From an uncultured Clostridia bacterium (GTDB lineage Bacteria; Bacillota; Clostridia; TANB77; CAG-508): a DNA stretch of 64,000 nucleotides. Shown here one piece after another: positions 35,270-44,545 of this stretch. The stretch spans positions 132,341 to 196,340 of the forward strand of contig CAKOTK010000003.1 of the NCBI GenBank assembly GCA_934120135.1, in the 5' to 3' direction. The position numbers and the translations under genes are program-made. A model generated the notes under the pieces. The model saw nothing but the letters and a program-made list of their open reading frames with translations. It was not told the origin of the DNA and searched no databases. Numbering within the stretch: position 1 is the first letter of the stretch; each line of letters opens with the position of its first letter.

Positions 35270-35839
35270 ATGAAAGAAGAATTTTTATTATTATTACAGT
35301 CTGTTCAAAGAGAAGGTATGGACAAGTTACTTACATATATAGAAAAAACTGATTTTTTTAAAGCGCCTGCTAGTACAAGATTTCATGGAAATTATGAAGG
35401 TGGCCTATTAGAACATAGTTTAAATGTTTATCATTTGTTAAAAGAGAAGTTATCTCATAAACCATATAGTGATATTGTTAAAGCATCTGATGAAACAATT
35501 ATTTTAATCACTTTGCTACATGACTTTTGCAAAGCAAATTATTATACAGTTGATTATCGTAACAGAAAAAATGAAGATGGTATTTGGGTAAAAGAGCCAT
35601 ATTACACAGTTAATGATACTATTCCATATGGTCATGGGGAAAAATCTGTAATGATGATTACTAAATTTATTGATTTAACTTTAGAAGAAATGTACTGTAT
35701 TCGTTGGCATATGGGATTTACAGAGCCAAAGGAATTATATAATACTATTAGTACTGTTTACGAAAGATATCCTCTTGCTTTAGCTTTACATGAAGCTGAT
35801 TTAGAAGCAAGTTATATTCTTGAAAGTAGAAAAAAATAA
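35270..35839 (+). CDS. HD domain hydrolase
   Basis: The start at ATG 35270 has AGGGGG upstream; earlier in-frame codons fall inside the tRNA. The 189 residues contain an HD-like metal centre: GGLLEHSLNVYHLL, LITLLHDFCKANY, GHGEKSVMMITKF, RWHMGF and a late ALALHEADLEASY. The pattern resembles HD domains of the 3'-5' exoribonuclease YhaM type and phage HD proteins, but no OB domain is present. The substrate is unknown. It lies 2 bases before the pseudouridine synthase gene, implying joint transcription. Confidence 0.8.
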   Translation: MKEEFLLLLQSVQREGMDKLLTYIEKTDFFKAPASTRFHGNYEGGLLEHSLNVYHLLKEKLSHKPYSDIVKASDETIILITLLHDFCKANYYTVDYRNRKNEDGIWVKEPYYTVNDTIPYGHGEKSVMMITKFIDLTLEEMYCIRWHMGFTEPKELYNTISTVYERYPLALALHEADLEASYILESRKK

Positions 35840-35841
35840 TT

Positions 35842-36720
35842 ATGAAATTAACATATGTAAATTCAAGTAAATATTCTAATGTTAAAGAGGTCTTGAAGGC
35901 GAAGTTTTCTATGTCTGATAGGCTTCTATTAAAGTTGAAAAAATTAGATAGAATTTATTTAAATGGCGATGTTACTTCTGTGAATCATCTAGTTCTTGAA
36001 AATGATTTAATTGAATGTTACCTAGATTATGAAGAAGATAACTCAAATATTGTACCTATTGAAATGCCACTTAACATTATATATGAAGATGAAGCTTACA
36101 TAGTTGTAAACAAGCCTGCTGGCATTCCTGTTCATCCTTCTATGGATCATTACGCAGATAGTCTTTCTAATGGAATTGCTTTTTATTTTAATCAAATTGG
36201 TTTAAAGAAGAAAATTAGACCTGTTAATAGACTTGATAAAGATACTTCTGGCATTGTTATATTTGCTAAAAATGAGTATATTCAAGAATGTTTAGTTAGG
36301 CAAATGAAGTCTAAGGAGTTTATAAAAAAGTATATTGCTGTTGTTAACGGCAATTTAGGTAATTTTGAAGGAACTATAAATGCTCCTATTGCAAGAAAAG
36401 AAGGCAGTATTATTGAAAGATGTGTTAATGGAACTGGCGATATTGCTATTACTCATTACAAAGTTTTAAAAAGAAACCTTGATTTTGACGTAGTTGAATG
36501 TATTTTAGAAACTGGCAGAACTCATCAAATTCGTGTTCATTTTGCTTATTTAGGTCATAGTTTATTAGGTGATACCTTGTATGGTAAAAGCTCAAATCTA
36601 ATAAATAGACAGGCTTTACATGCTTATGAAGTTGAGTTTATACATCCACTTTCAAAGCAAAAAGTTAAATATGTTGCAAATGTTCCTGAAGATTTAAATA
36701 AACTTATGGAAAACGCGTAG
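35842..36720 (+). CDS. RluA-family pseudouridine synthase
   Basis: A 292-residue RluA/RluD-type enzyme. It has a short S4-like N-terminus (about 15-60), then the catalytic domain with IYEDEAYIVVNKPAGIPVHP, the RLDKDTSG motif carrying the catalytic Asp, and GRTHQIRVHFAYLGHSLLGD. It converts uridine to pseudouridine in rRNA or tRNA; the exact target cannot be read. Its stop codon lies in the stem of a terminator shared with the RNase P RNA gene opposite. Confidence 0.9.
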   Translation: MKLTYVNSSKYSNVKEVLKAKFSMSDRLLLKLKKLDRIYLNGDVTSVNHLVLENDLIECYLDYEEDNSNIVPIEMPLNIIYEDEAYIVVNKPAGIPVHPSMDHYADSLSNGIAFYFNQIGLKKKIRPVNRLDKDTSGIVIFAKNEYIQECLVRQMKSKEFIKKYIAVVNGNLGNFEGTINAPIARKEGSIIERCVNGTGDIAITHYKVLKRNLDFDVVECILETGRTHQIRVHFAYLGHSLLGDTLYGKSSNLINRQALHAYEVEFIHPLSKQKVKYVANVPEDLNKLMENA

Positions 36721-36737
36721 GCACTTACCTACGCGTT
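36712..36737. terminator. Bidirectional terminator overlapping a stop codon
   Basis: 10-bp GC-rich stem (36712-36721 with 36728-36737), loop of six. The pseudouridine synthase stop TAG (36718-36720) is within the stem. T-rich on both strands. Confidence 0.8.
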
Positions 36738-36749
36738 CTTCATTTAATA

Positions 36750-37094
36750 TAGTAAATCTATAAGCCGGGTTCTGTCATTTAAGATAGTCATTTATCTACT
36801 ACTTATATTACTATAAGTCTCATGCCACCAAATCGGAAGATGACGAGTAGTCTTAGCCTTCCTGCTCGGTGTTGCTCCAGATGGGGTTTACACTGCCTAA
36901 CATGTCACCATATTAGCGGTAGGCTCTTACCCTGCCTTTTCACCCTTACTGTATAATACAGCGGTTATTTTCTGTTGCACTTTCCTTAAGGTTACCCTCA
37001 CTGGACGTTATCCAGCATCATTACTCTATGGAGCCCAGACTTTCCTCGTACGCAGCCTTTCGGCTTTGCTATACGCGACTATCCAACTTACTAC
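36750..37094 (-). ncRNA. rnpB: RNase P RNA, type A
   Basis: On the minus strand: GAGGAAAGTCTGGGCTCC near the 5' end, the AGGGTGAAA and CAACACCGAGCAGGAAGG type A blocks, and ACAGAACCCGGCTTATAG at the 3' end. P1 pairs the ends (37093-37087 with 36757-36751). A consensus promoter precedes it at the right distance. The catalytic RNA matures tRNA 5' ends. Confidence 0.97.
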
Positions 37095-37100
37095 CTTTCT

Positions 37101-37129
37101 ATTATACTACATTTTTATTCAAAATTCAA
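37101..37129 (-). promoter_or_regulatory. rnpB promoter
   Basis: TTGAAT (37129-37124), 17-base spacer, TATAAT (37106-37101); predicted start at about 37094 agrees with the RNA end. Confidence 0.8.
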
Positions 37130-37152
37130 ACTTTTTGGCTTGTTTTATACAT

Positions 37153-37184
37153 AAAAAATGTAAGTACTTTTTAATACTTACATT
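37153..37184 (-). terminator. Terminator of the unknown gene at 37191
   Basis: Minus-strand stem (37157-37166 with 37175-37184) followed by six T. Confidence 0.8.
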
Positions 37185-37190
37185 CTTAAC

Positions 37191-37841
37191 TTATCTAGAC
37201 ATATCATCTATTTCACTTTGTAATTTTTGAATTTGCGCTTTCCTTTTAGCGATTTCCGCTTGTTTTTTTGCTTCAATTGATTCTCTAAGTTCTCTTCTAC
37301 GATTTACCATTAGTTCTGAATTATGAGATGCTTGTCCAACTATCATTGAGAAGATTTTTTTATATCCTTCCTCTGTTTCTTTTACTCCACCTATGTATTT
37401 ACCACAAGGTCTTTCCGGATTCTCTTTTAGTCCTTCCTCAAGATATTTATTTATCCTATTTTGCTCTAGTAAATTTCTCATTACAGTTACACAATATTTT
37501 TCATCTACTTCTAATAATGCTGGATCAATTTGTGCAAGTATTCCTTTATATGCTTTTGCACTTAAACTTTCGCCTTCACCTACAAATACAGCATCATCTC
37601 GATTGTACCATGAAACCAAACAGTTTTGTACTTCTTGATTTGCAAGTACTACTGGTCTATTTCCTACAACTAATCTTGTAGAATCATACAATTGACCTAC
37701 TTTTATTTTATTATCATAAAAGTCAATTTGTAGTCTTCCATCTGTAGTTGTACTATATTCTATTTCATATGATCTTTGTGGTTTCTGAGTTTTTCTTTCC
37801 ATTTCTGGTGATTTCTTTTTAAACATATCTAATAATCCCAT
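37191..37841 (-). CDS. Soluble protein of unknown function with coiled-coil end
   Basis: ATG 37841 is used as the start because GGAG lies 9 bases upstream; ATG 37865 has none. The 216 residues begin MGLLDMFKKKSPEMERK, a short basic amphipathic lead, and contain a mixed-fold body (YEIEYSTTTDGRLQIDFYDNKIKVGQLY; NRPVVLANQEVQNCLVSWYN). They end in a 50-residue Lys/Glu/Ala coiled coil. I do not recognise a family. It looks cytoplasmic and shares orientation with the helical gene at 38021, though each has its own terminator. Confidence 0.6.
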   Translation of the reverse strand: MGLLDMFKKKSPEMERKTQKPQRSYEIEYSTTTDGRLQIDFYDNKIKVGQLYDSTRLVVGNRPVVLANQEVQNCLVSWYNRDDAVFVGEGESLSAKAYKGILAQIDPALLEVDEKYCVTVMRNLLEQNRINKYLEEGLKENPERPCGKYIGGVKETEEGYKKIFSMIVGQASHNSELMVNRRRELRESIEAKKQAEIAKRKAQIQKLQSEIDDMSR

Positions 37842-37974
37842 AATTCTCAACTCCTTATATATCATATATTATACCATATGTTATAAAAAACTGCAAACTC
37901 TACCAATTTTTTGTCACTAATACTTTTCAATTTTTAAGACATTCTCAAAAATAATTAATATATTTTTATGCATA

Positions 37975-38017
37975 AAAAATCTCAAGAATCTCTAATCTAG
38001 AAATTCTTGAGATTTTT
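37975..38017 (-). terminator. Terminator of the helical gene at 38021
   Basis: Perfect 15-bp stem (37975-37989 with 38003-38017) with a T run on both strands. Confidence 0.85.
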
Positions 38018-38020
38018 AAA

Positions 38021-38467
38021 TTATTCATCTTTTCCATATTTCTCATCATATTCTTTTTGAGCATCAACTGCTTCTAAGAATGCTACTTTTGCTTCTTCTG
38101 CTGCAAGTAATGCTAAAGTTACACATTGTTCTGCATATTCTAATTCATTATCAATATATTTAGATAATTTTTCTTTGTCATATGCTTCTTTTCTTTCTTG
38201 AATATTCTCTTTTGCCACTTTGAAGTTCATTTGAGCTCTTAATAATTCACTTGAAATTTTGCTTTTTCCTCTTTCTGATGCAATTCTGCATTGCTCTTTT
38301 GCAGCTTCTAAACCGCTTTGTGCATCTTTCATTTTTGCTGATAATACATCTTTTGCTTCCATTCCTGCTATTATTACTGTATCTGTTCCATCTTTAATTT
38401 TTGCGTTTAACTCCTTCATTTTTGCATTAAATTCTTCCATTTTTTGTTTTCTTTCTTCTTTGTCCAT
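38021..38467 (-). CDS. Small all-helical coiled-coil protein, unknown
   Basis: A 148-residue protein made almost wholly of charged helices with Ala/Glu/Lys heptads (EERKQKMEEFNAKMKELNAK; NELEYAEQCVTLALLAAEEA). No membrane segment, no signal. AGGAGG precedes ATG 38467. It resembles apolipoprotein- or phasin-like helical bundles by composition only; no family assignment is possible. Strong expression signals (good ribosome site, perfect terminator) suggest an abundant protein. Confidence 0.6.
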   Translation of the reverse strand: MDKEERKQKMEEFNAKMKELNAKIKDGTDTVIIAGMEAKDVLSAKMKDAQSGLEAAKEQCRIASERGKSKISSELLRAQMNFKVAKENIQERKEAYDKEKLSKYIDNELEYAEQCVTLALLAAEEAKVAFLEAVDAQKEYDEKYGKDE

Positions 38468-38572
38468 AATCAATTACCTCCTAAAATAATTTACTTACTA
38501 ATATATACCATAACATTGTGAACATTTTGTGAATTTAACAAGATTTCTTTTGGTGCCTATGGGGACCCTTAG

Positions 38573-39454
38573 TCACCCAACTATAATCTCCATCTTGCTC
38601 ATTAGGTTTCTATATTCTATGAAAAATATTTCTTTGTCTTGTAAACCTACTGCTTTTTTTAGTTCATTTATTGATATATAGCATTGGCTCATTGTTGCTT
38701 GGTTTGTATAATCATTTGTTACTGTGTTTAATAAGTTTGAAAATATTTTTTCTGCAGTTGCTAATTTTGCACTTGCTTCATTCCATTTTCCATTTGTTAC
38801 ATCTGTATATGCTGCTACAGAGTTATATTGAATTGTTAATATATCTGTTTTTCTAGTGTCTTTATCATATGCTTTTCTATATTCTAATATTTTTCCATAT
38901 ATTCCTGTTATTTCATTCATTGCATTTGCCTTATTTTTAACTTTTATCGCTTGAGTTGCTCTATTTAGTCCATCATTAAAAGTTAATATTGCATTATTAT
39001 CAATGTTTAAACTGTATAAGTCAATGCTCACAGTGTTCCATACTTGATATATTTGCTCCACTTCTGTTTCAATTTTATCCCATTTTGCATCATATTTACC
39101 ATCATTTTTTAATATTCCATTTTGAACTGTATCTGTTTTATTTTCTACTTTACTATTTTGCTGCAAATTATCATTTCCCTGTGTTTTGTTTTTGTCTGCT
39201 TGATCACTCAAGTTTGTGTTTATATTAGTTTGTATTTTAGGCTCTGTTTCTTGAAGTCTATTATCTCCAATAGTAAGACCATTAAAATCTCCAAGCATTG
39301 TTACAAAATATTGATTTAAATACATCAATTCTTGTGTAACTTTATCTTCTATTTTATTGTCATTACTATCTCCTTTTGCATAAGCAACTAAAGAAGATAG
39401 AATTATAATTGTTATAATTACTGCAATTATCATAATTATTATTATTCTTTTCAT
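38573..39454 (-). CDS. Exported helical protein of unknown function
   Basis: ATG 39454 is the start: GGTGG lies 5 bases upstream, while the frame extends further only through an unlikely region that overlaps the opposite gene. The 293 residues have an N-terminal hydrophobic segment (about 3-27) ending in AYA/K, a possible signal peptidase site. A Gln/Asn/Lys-rich linker (about 60-115) follows, then a helical domain with a regular pattern (YQVWNTVSIDLYSLNI; AAYTDVTNGKWNEASAKLA). Likely on the cell surface or in the wall. No family recognised. Confidence 0.65.
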   Translation of the reverse strand: MKRIIIIMIIAVIITIIILSSLVAYAKGDSNDNKIEDKVTQELMYLNQYFVTMLGDFNGLTIGDNRLQETEPKIQTNINTNLSDQADKNKTQGNDNLQQNSKVENKTDTVQNGILKNDGKYDAKWDKIETEVEQIYQVWNTVSIDLYSLNIDNNAILTFNDGLNRATQAIKVKNKANAMNEITGIYGKILEYRKAYDKDTRKTDILTIQYNSVAAYTDVTNGKWNEASAKLATAEKIFSNLLNTVTNDYTNQATMSQCYISINELKKAVGLQDKEIFFIEYRNLMSKMEIIVG

Positions 39455-39556
39455 AATTTCCACCTTTCTAAGCATATTATTTGCAAAAAATTGCCTTTTA
39501 TTCTTAAGTATAATTATTTTTATTTTTTTAATACTAATTATGAAGGAGATTTTTTT

Positions 39557-39832
39557 ATGAATGCAATTGTTAAATTGTATAGTACTAAAAGTGGCGAAAT
39601 TTTTAAATTTTTGCAACATTTTTCCAAAGACATTAGTTCTATTGATGATGATTTATTGTGGCAAAAAAATTATGAAAATCCTATTGAAATTGCTGATATT
39701 ATTAGTGCTTTGCTTGAAAACGATTATGATATAAATATGTGGATTAGTTTGGATAAGGATGTTTTTATAAATGTGACTGAGCATAATGCAGATGACATTA
39801 TTAGATATTTATTTGAAAGATATCCTTATTAA
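39557..39832 (+). CDS. Small conserved-type protein, unknown
   Basis: A 91-residue protein (start ATG 39557 behind AAGGAG). It is acidic, with predicted alternating strands and helices: MNAIVKLYSTKSGEIFKF, LLENDYDINMWISLDKDVFI, DDIIRYLFERYPY. No membrane segment. It is read divergently from the exported helical protein and 54 bases before asd; whether it belongs with asd is unclear. Function unknown. Confidence 0.6.
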   Translation: MNAIVKLYSTKSGEIFKFLQHFSKDISSIDDDLLWQKNYENPIEIADIISALLENDYDINMWISLDKDVFINVTEHNADDIIRYLFERYPY

Positions 39833-39886
39833 ATTAAGCACTTTTTTGTTTTTTATTCATAAAATCTATTAGAAAGGTGTGATTTT

Positions 39887-40903
39887 ATGAGTAATATAAA
39901 GTTAGCAGTTGTTGGTGCTACTGGTCTTGTGGGGCAAACAATTATTAAAGTTTTAGAAGAAAAAAAACTACCTATTAGTGAATATACTTTTTTTGCTTCT
40001 AGTAGATCTGCTGGAAAAGAAATTAATTTTTTGGGTAAAGATTACAAAGTGCAAGAGTTAACTCAAAATTCTTTTGATTCCGGTTTTGATTTTGCAATTT
40101 TTTCTGCTGGTGGAAGTGTATCAAAAGAGTTTGCTCCAATAGCAGTTTCTAAAGGTTGTACAGTTATTGATAATAGCAGTTGTTTTAGAATGGATAAAGA
40201 TGTACCTTTAGTAGTGCCTGAGGTTAATTTTGAAGATACTAGAAATAATAACGGAATTATTGCAAACCCTAATTGTTCCACAATACAAGCTGTTGTTGCA
40301 TTAAAGCCTTTGGATGACAACTATGGTATAAAAAGAATTGTGTATAGTACATATCAAGCTGTCTCAGGTGCAGGATATAAAGGTGTGGAAGATTTAAAAT
40401 CAGGAATTCAAAGCTACAATAGTGAGTTATCTGTTTTAGAAAATCAAGCTCAAGATTACGAATTGCAAAAATTTAATGTTCCTATTTTTAGTAATTGTAT
40501 TCCTCATATTGATGTATTTTTAGATAATGGTTATACCAAAGAAGAGGAAAAAATGATAAATGAGACTAGAAAGATTTTAGGCAAACCTAATCTAAGAATA
40601 ACTGCAACTACAGTTAGGGTTCCTGTTTTAAATAGCCATAGTGAAGTTATAAATGTGGAATTCGAAAGAGATTTTAAACTTAAGGAGTTGAAGCAAATAT
40701 TAAAGCAATCTCCTGGTATTGTTTTAAAAGATGATTACCCTACTACTTTAGATACTAATAATCAAGATAATGTATTTATAGGTAGAATCAGAAGAGATTT
40801 TAGTGTGTCATCTGGTGTTAATTTATGGGTAGTTGCTGATAATTTAAGAAAAGGTGCTGCTAGTAATGCTGTTCAAATTTTAGAAAGATTACTAATAGAC
40901 TAA
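39887..40903 (+). CDS. asd: Aspartate-semialdehyde dehydrogenase
   Basis: A 338-residue enzyme making aspartate semialdehyde for lysine, diaminopimelate, threonine and methionine synthesis. It has a Rossmann start VVGATGLVGQTI, FSAGGSVSKEF, the active-site Cys in ANPNCSTIQ, YQAVSGAGYKG, and the late HSEVINVEFER and GRIRRD segments. Length fits the bacterial type. The start has AAAGG. It stands alone, ending at a hairpin shared with dtd. Diaminopimelate supply would serve peptidoglycan and dipicolinate for spores. Confidence 0.96.
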   Translation: MSNIKLAVVGATGLVGQTIIKVLEEKKLPISEYTFFASSRSAGKEINFLGKDYKVQELTQNSFDSGFDFAIFSAGGSVSKEFAPIAVSKGCTVIDNSSCFRMDKDVPLVVPEVNFEDTRNNNGIIANPNCSTIQAVVALKPLDDNYGIKRIVYSTYQAVSGAGYKGVEDLKSGIQSYNSELSVLENQAQDYELQKFNVPIFSNCIPHIDVFLDNGYTKEEEKMINETRKILGKPNLRITATTVRVPVLNSHSEVINVEFERDFKLKELKQILKQSPGIVLKDDYPTTLDTNNQDNVFIGRIRRDFSVSSGVNLWVVADNLRKGAASNAVQILERLLID

Positions 40904-40909
40904 AAAGAA

Positions 40910-40953
40910 AAGAATTTCTAGTAGTTTATTCTACATAGAAATTCTTGTTTTTT
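40910..40953. terminator. Bidirectional terminator between asd and dtd
   Basis: Stem 40911-40920 with 40936-40945, followed by GTTTTTT on the plus strand; T-rich on the minus side as well. Confidence 0.8.
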
Positions 40954-41395
40954 AATCTTTTTCTAACATTATTGTTACTGGTCCATCATTTTGCAATGAA
41001 ACTTGCATATATGCTGCAAATTGACCTGTTGCAACTTTTTTAATATTTTGTTTTTTGCATTGCTCTACAAAATATTCATAAAGTTCATTTGCTAAATCTG
41101 GTTTTGCAGCATTTATAAAGCTTGGTCTATTTCCATGGCTTGTGTCTGCATAAAGTGTAAATTGTGATACTATTAACAATTCACCATCTATATCTTTTAA
41201 AGACAAGTTCATTTTTTCATTTTCATCCTCGAAAACTCTTAAGTTAATTAGTTTTTGTACTAGAAAGTCTGCTGTTTCTTTGGTATCTGTTGGTGCTACT
41301 CCAAGCAATACCATAAAGCCTTGTCCTATTTCTCCAATTGTTTTACCTTCAACAACTACATTAGATTTTTTTACTCTTTGTACTAATAATCTCAT
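40952..41395 (-). CDS. dtd: D-aminoacyl-tRNA deacylase
   Basis: A 147-residue Dtd: MRLLVQRVKKSNVVVEG, GFMVLLGVAPTDT, LINLRVFEDENEKMNLSL, the catalytic SQFTLYAD(T) motif and the Gly-cisPro-type end VSLQNDGPVTIMLE. It hydrolyses D-amino acids from tRNA. The start ATG 41395 follows AAGGAG. It is the last gene of the der-plsY-gpsA-dtd run. Confidence 0.95.
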   Translation of the reverse strand: MRLLVQRVKKSNVVVEGKTIGEIGQGFMVLLGVAPTDTKETADFLVQKLINLRVFEDENEKMNLSLKDIDGELLIVSQFTLYADTSHGNRPSFINAAKPDLANELYEYFVEQCKKQNIKKVATGQFAAYMQVSLQNDGPVTIMLEKD

Positions 41396-41405
41396 ATTCT
41401 TCTCC

Positions 41406-42389
41406 TTACTCCGCCTTTTTTTCACGTGTCATTAACTTTGTTACAGCTTCTCTTGGTTCTAAATTATTATATAAAATATCATAAACTGCATTTACTATTG
41501 GCATTTCGATATTATATTTTTGTGCTAATTTATATGCTGCCTCAATGTTGTCAACACTTTCAATTGTCATTCCAACTTCTTTTCTAGTTTCTTCTAGCGA
41601 AAGTCCTCTTCCTATACATCTTCCAGCTTTTCTATTTCTACTGTGTTCACTCATACAAGTTACAATTAAATCTCCTAAACCGGATAAACCATAAAATGTA
41701 TTGTGTTCTCCACCCATTGCAACGCCTAATCTTGAAAGTTCTGTTAGTCCTCTTGAGATTAAGGCTGCAAATGTGTTATCTCCTAAATTTAATTCTGCTA
41801 CAATTCCGGCACAAAAAGCTATTATATTTTTTAGTGCTCCACCTAGTTCAACGCCTTGAATATCATTGCTTGTATATACTCTCATTGTTTCATTCATAAA
41901 TGTGTCTTGAACTAAATATTGCACATCATAGTCTTTAGATGCTGCAACAATTGCTGTTGGTATTCCTAATGAAACTTCTTCAGCATGACTTGGCCCTGAA
42001 AATGCTCCTATTTTTACATTTGTTAGTTCCTGTTCTGCTACATCACTTAGTGTTGATAAACTTTCAAGTTCAAAACCTTTTGAACATATAACTACTGGTT
42101 GATTTGTAATGTATTGTTTATATTGATTTAACGTATTTCTAAAGAATTTTGATGGTGTAACATGTAATATCAAGTCTGAACCTTCTACTGCTTCTTTTAT
42201 GTCTGTTGTGCAATATATATTTTCTGGCATCGTTGCCATTGGCAAAAACATACATTTTCTTTCTTTATTTATCAAATCAGCTTCTTCTTGGGCAAATGAC
42301 CATATTTTAACATTATGTCCCATTTCAGCTGCATGTATTGCTAATGCACAGCCCCAACTTCCACTTCCAATTATACAAATATTTTTCAT
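41406..42389 (-). CDS. gpsA: Glycerol-3-phosphate dehydrogenase (NAD(P)+)
   Basis: A 327-residue enzyme: ICIIGSGSWGCALAIH (nucleotide-binding GxGxxG), SKGFE, the FSGPSHAEEV segment, the catalytic Lys in ALKNIIAFCAGI, and GLGDLIVTC plus SRNRKAGRCI. It makes sn-glycerol-3-phosphate for phospholipid synthesis, the substrate of the adjacent plsY product. The start ATG 42389 has AAAGGAAA upstream. Confidence 0.96.
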   Translation of the reverse strand: MKNICIIGSGSWGCALAIHAAEMGHNVKIWSFAQEEADLINKERKCMFLPMATMPENIYCTTDIKEAVEGSDLILHVTPSKFFRNTLNQYKQYITNQPVVICSKGFELESLSTLSDVAEQELTNVKIGAFSGPSHAEEVSLGIPTAIVAASKDYDVQYLVQDTFMNETMRVYTSNDIQGVELGGALKNIIAFCAGIVAELNLGDNTFAALISRGLTELSRLGVAMGGEHNTFYGLSGLGDLIVTCMSEHSRNRKAGRCIGRGLSLEETRKEVGMTIESVDNIEAAYKLAQKYNIEMPIVNAVYDILYNNLEPREAVTKLMTREKKAE

Positions 42390-42403
42390 TTTCAATTTCC
42401 TTT

Positions 42404-43039
42404 CTACTTAAAGCTTATTTTATTCTCTGTTCCATTAAGAATTCTTTGTACATTAGCTCTATGATTAAATATAACTAATAAAGCTATAATAATACTGAAT
42501 ACTAAATAACTCCAATTGCTATTGCTTGTTGGCACAATATAATTTTGATCTATAAATGCAACTAATACTGGGAATAGTATTCCTGCTGCAATTGAACCTA
42601 CTGATACCATTCTAGTTAATGCTATTAAAACTAATGCAAATACTAAACAAATTAGTCCTATTTGCCAGTTTGTCATTAATAAAACTCCTAATGATGTAGC
42701 AATACCTTTTCCACCTTTGAATTTAAAGAATACAGGAAATGTATGTCCTATTATTACAAATATTCCTGCTAATTGTACTAATAAAGCATTATCTAGGTTC
42801 TTAACTATCTTTCCAGCTAAAACAGCTATTAAAATAGATACTACTCCTTTTAAAATATCACAAATCAATGTAATTACTGCTGCTTTTTTTCCAACTGCTC
42901 TTAACATATTGGTAGTTCCTGCATTTCCGCTTCCCTTTTCTCTAATATCAAAACCAGCCATTTTTTTGCTAAGTATAATTGAAAAGTTTATACTTCCTAT
43001 TAAATATGCAATTACTGCAACTATTATATATGTTGCCAT
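42404..43039 (-). CDS. plsY: Glycerol-3-phosphate acyltransferase
   Basis: A 211-residue integral membrane enzyme with five to six helices and the three PlsY motifs: REKGSGNAGTTNMLR, HTFPVFFKFKGGKGIATSLG, and a late FNHRANVQRIL. It uses acyl phosphate to acylate glycerol-3-phosphate, the first committed phospholipid step. The enzyme fits next to gpsA, which supplies its substrate; 19 bases separate it from der. Confidence 0.95.
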   Translation of the reverse strand: MATYIIVAVIAYLIGSINFSIILSKKMAGFDIREKGSGNAGTTNMLRAVGKKAAVITLICDILKGVVSILIAVLAGKIVKNLDNALLVQLAGIFVIIGHTFPVFFKFKGGKGIATSLGVLLMTNWQIGLICLVFALVLIALTRMVSVGSIAAGILFPVLVAFIDQNYIVPTSNSNWSYLVFSIIIALLVIFNHRANVQRILNGTENKISFK

Positions 43040-43057
43040 CTAAATCACTCTCCTTTG

Positions 43058-44383
43058 TTACTCTTTTTCGCCTTTTTCTCTTACTATCATTCTAATTGGT
43101 GTTCCTGTTAATCCAAATTCTTTTCTTATTTGGTTTACCAAATATCTTTCATAAGAAAAATGGAATAATTCTTTATCATTTACAAATACCACAAATGTTG
43201 GTGGTTTTGTAGTAGCTTGTGTCATATAGAATATTTTTAATCTTCTACCTTTATCTGTTGGTGGTTGCACAATTGTTACTGCTTCACTTAATACATCATT
43301 TAAAACTGAAGTAGATACTCTTAATGCATTTTGACTTGCAACCATATTTATCATTTCATATAGTTTATTTACTCTTTGTCCAGTTTTAGCTGATATGAAC
43401 ATTATTGGTGCATATGATAAATATGACAATTTGTTATATACATCTTTTTTATAATTTTCCATAGTTTGGTTATCTTTTTCTACTTCGTCCCATTTGTTCA
43501 CAACAATTATTACACCTTTACCAGCCTCATGTGCTTCTCCTGCGATTTTAGCATCTTGAGCTGTTACTCCCTCATTTGCATCTAACATTAAAATACATAC
43601 ATCAGCTCTTTCTACTGCTAATAGACTTCTCATAACACTATATTTTTCTAGGTTATCATTAACTTTGCTTTTTCTACGAATTCCTGCTGTATCAATAAAT
43701 ACATATTTTCCAAATTCATTTTGAAATTCAGAGTCAATTGCATCTCTTGTAGTTCCTGCAATATCACTTACAATTACTCTATTTTCTCCAAGTATTTTAT
43801 TTACTAATGAAGATTTACCTACATTTGGTTTTCCAATAATTGCTACTTTAATAACATCACTGTCATCTTCATCCTCTGTTTGAGGTGGAAGCTTATCATA
43901 TATAGCATCTAATACATCTCCTATGCCTTTTGCATTAACTGAAGACACTGCATATGGATCACCTATTCCTAGATTATAGAATTCATATAATTCATCAGGG
44001 GTTTTACCAAATGTATCTGATTTATTACATATCAAAATTATTGGTTTTTTTGATTTTTTAAGCATTAGTGCAATATCATGGTCTGCCGCTGTAACTCCTT
44101 GTTTTATATCTGTTATAAATAGAATTACATCTGCAATTTCTACTGCCATATCTGCTTGTCTACGCATTTGAGAAAGAATAACATCATCTGACTCTGGTTC
44201 AATACCTCCGGTATCTACTAAAGTAAAGTTTCTGCCTCTCCAATTTGCATCAGCATAAACTCTATCTCTTGTAACCCCTGGTGTATCTTCAACTATTGAT
44301 ATTCTCTTTCCAACTACATAGTTAAAAAATGTAGATTTTCCTACATTTGGTCTTCCTATAATTGCAACTGTTGGTTTACTCAT
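43058..44383 (-). CDS. der: Ribosome assembly GTPase Der (EngA)
   Basis: A 441-residue tandem GTPase: G domain 1 with GRPNVGKST (about 8-16) and DTGGIE; G domain 2 with GKPNVGKSS (about 183-191), DTAGIRRKSKV and NKWDEVEKD; then a KH-like C-terminal domain. It acts in 50S subunit maturation. It starts the run der-plsY-gpsA-dtd. A palindromic repeat (44426-44542) lies just upstream. Confidence 0.96.
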   Translation of the reverse strand: MSKPTVAIIGRPNVGKSTFFNYVVGKRISIVEDTPGVTRDRVYADANWRGRNFTLVDTGGIEPESDDVILSQMRRQADMAVEIADVILFITDIKQGVTAADHDIALMLKKSKKPIILICNKSDTFGKTPDELYEFYNLGIGDPYAVSSVNAKGIGDVLDAIYDKLPPQTEDEDDSDVIKVAIIGKPNVGKSSLVNKILGENRVIVSDIAGTTRDAIDSEFQNEFGKYVFIDTAGIRRKSKVNDNLEKYSVMRSLLAVERADVCILMLDANEGVTAQDAKIAGEAHEAGKGVIIVVNKWDEVEKDNQTMENYKKDVYNKLSYLSYAPIMFISAKTGQRVNKLYEMINMVASQNALRVSTSVLNDVLSEAVTIVQPPTDKGRRLKIFYMTQATTKPPTFVVFVNDKELFHFSYERYLVNQIRKEFGLTGTPIRMIVREKGEKE

Positions 44384-44425
44384 TTCTCCATTCCTTTCTT
44401 GATTTTACTATTATTATAATTAAGT

Positions 44426-44542
44426 TTAAAAAGAATTAGTATATTGCGAGGAAAAGTACATTAAAAAGGCAAAGGCGCATACTCTTGTATGTAACTGCGT
44501 TTTTAATGTGCTTTGACAAAGCAAGATGCTGATTATTTTTAA
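44426..44542. repeat. 117-bp palindromic intergenic element, copy B
   Basis: Second copy of the element at 10825-10941, same length, with changes that mostly keep pairing: the inner stem CATAC/GTATG is conserved while its loop differs (GTTT against TCTT). It begins 3 bases past the dCMP deaminase stop. Confidence 0.75.
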
Positions 44543-44545
44543 ACT

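Noticed and set aside
38525..38580. GC-rich hairpin at the end of the gene at 38573
   Set aside because: The GGTG/CACC stem overlaps the stop codon but has no T run; I could not decide whether it is a terminator.
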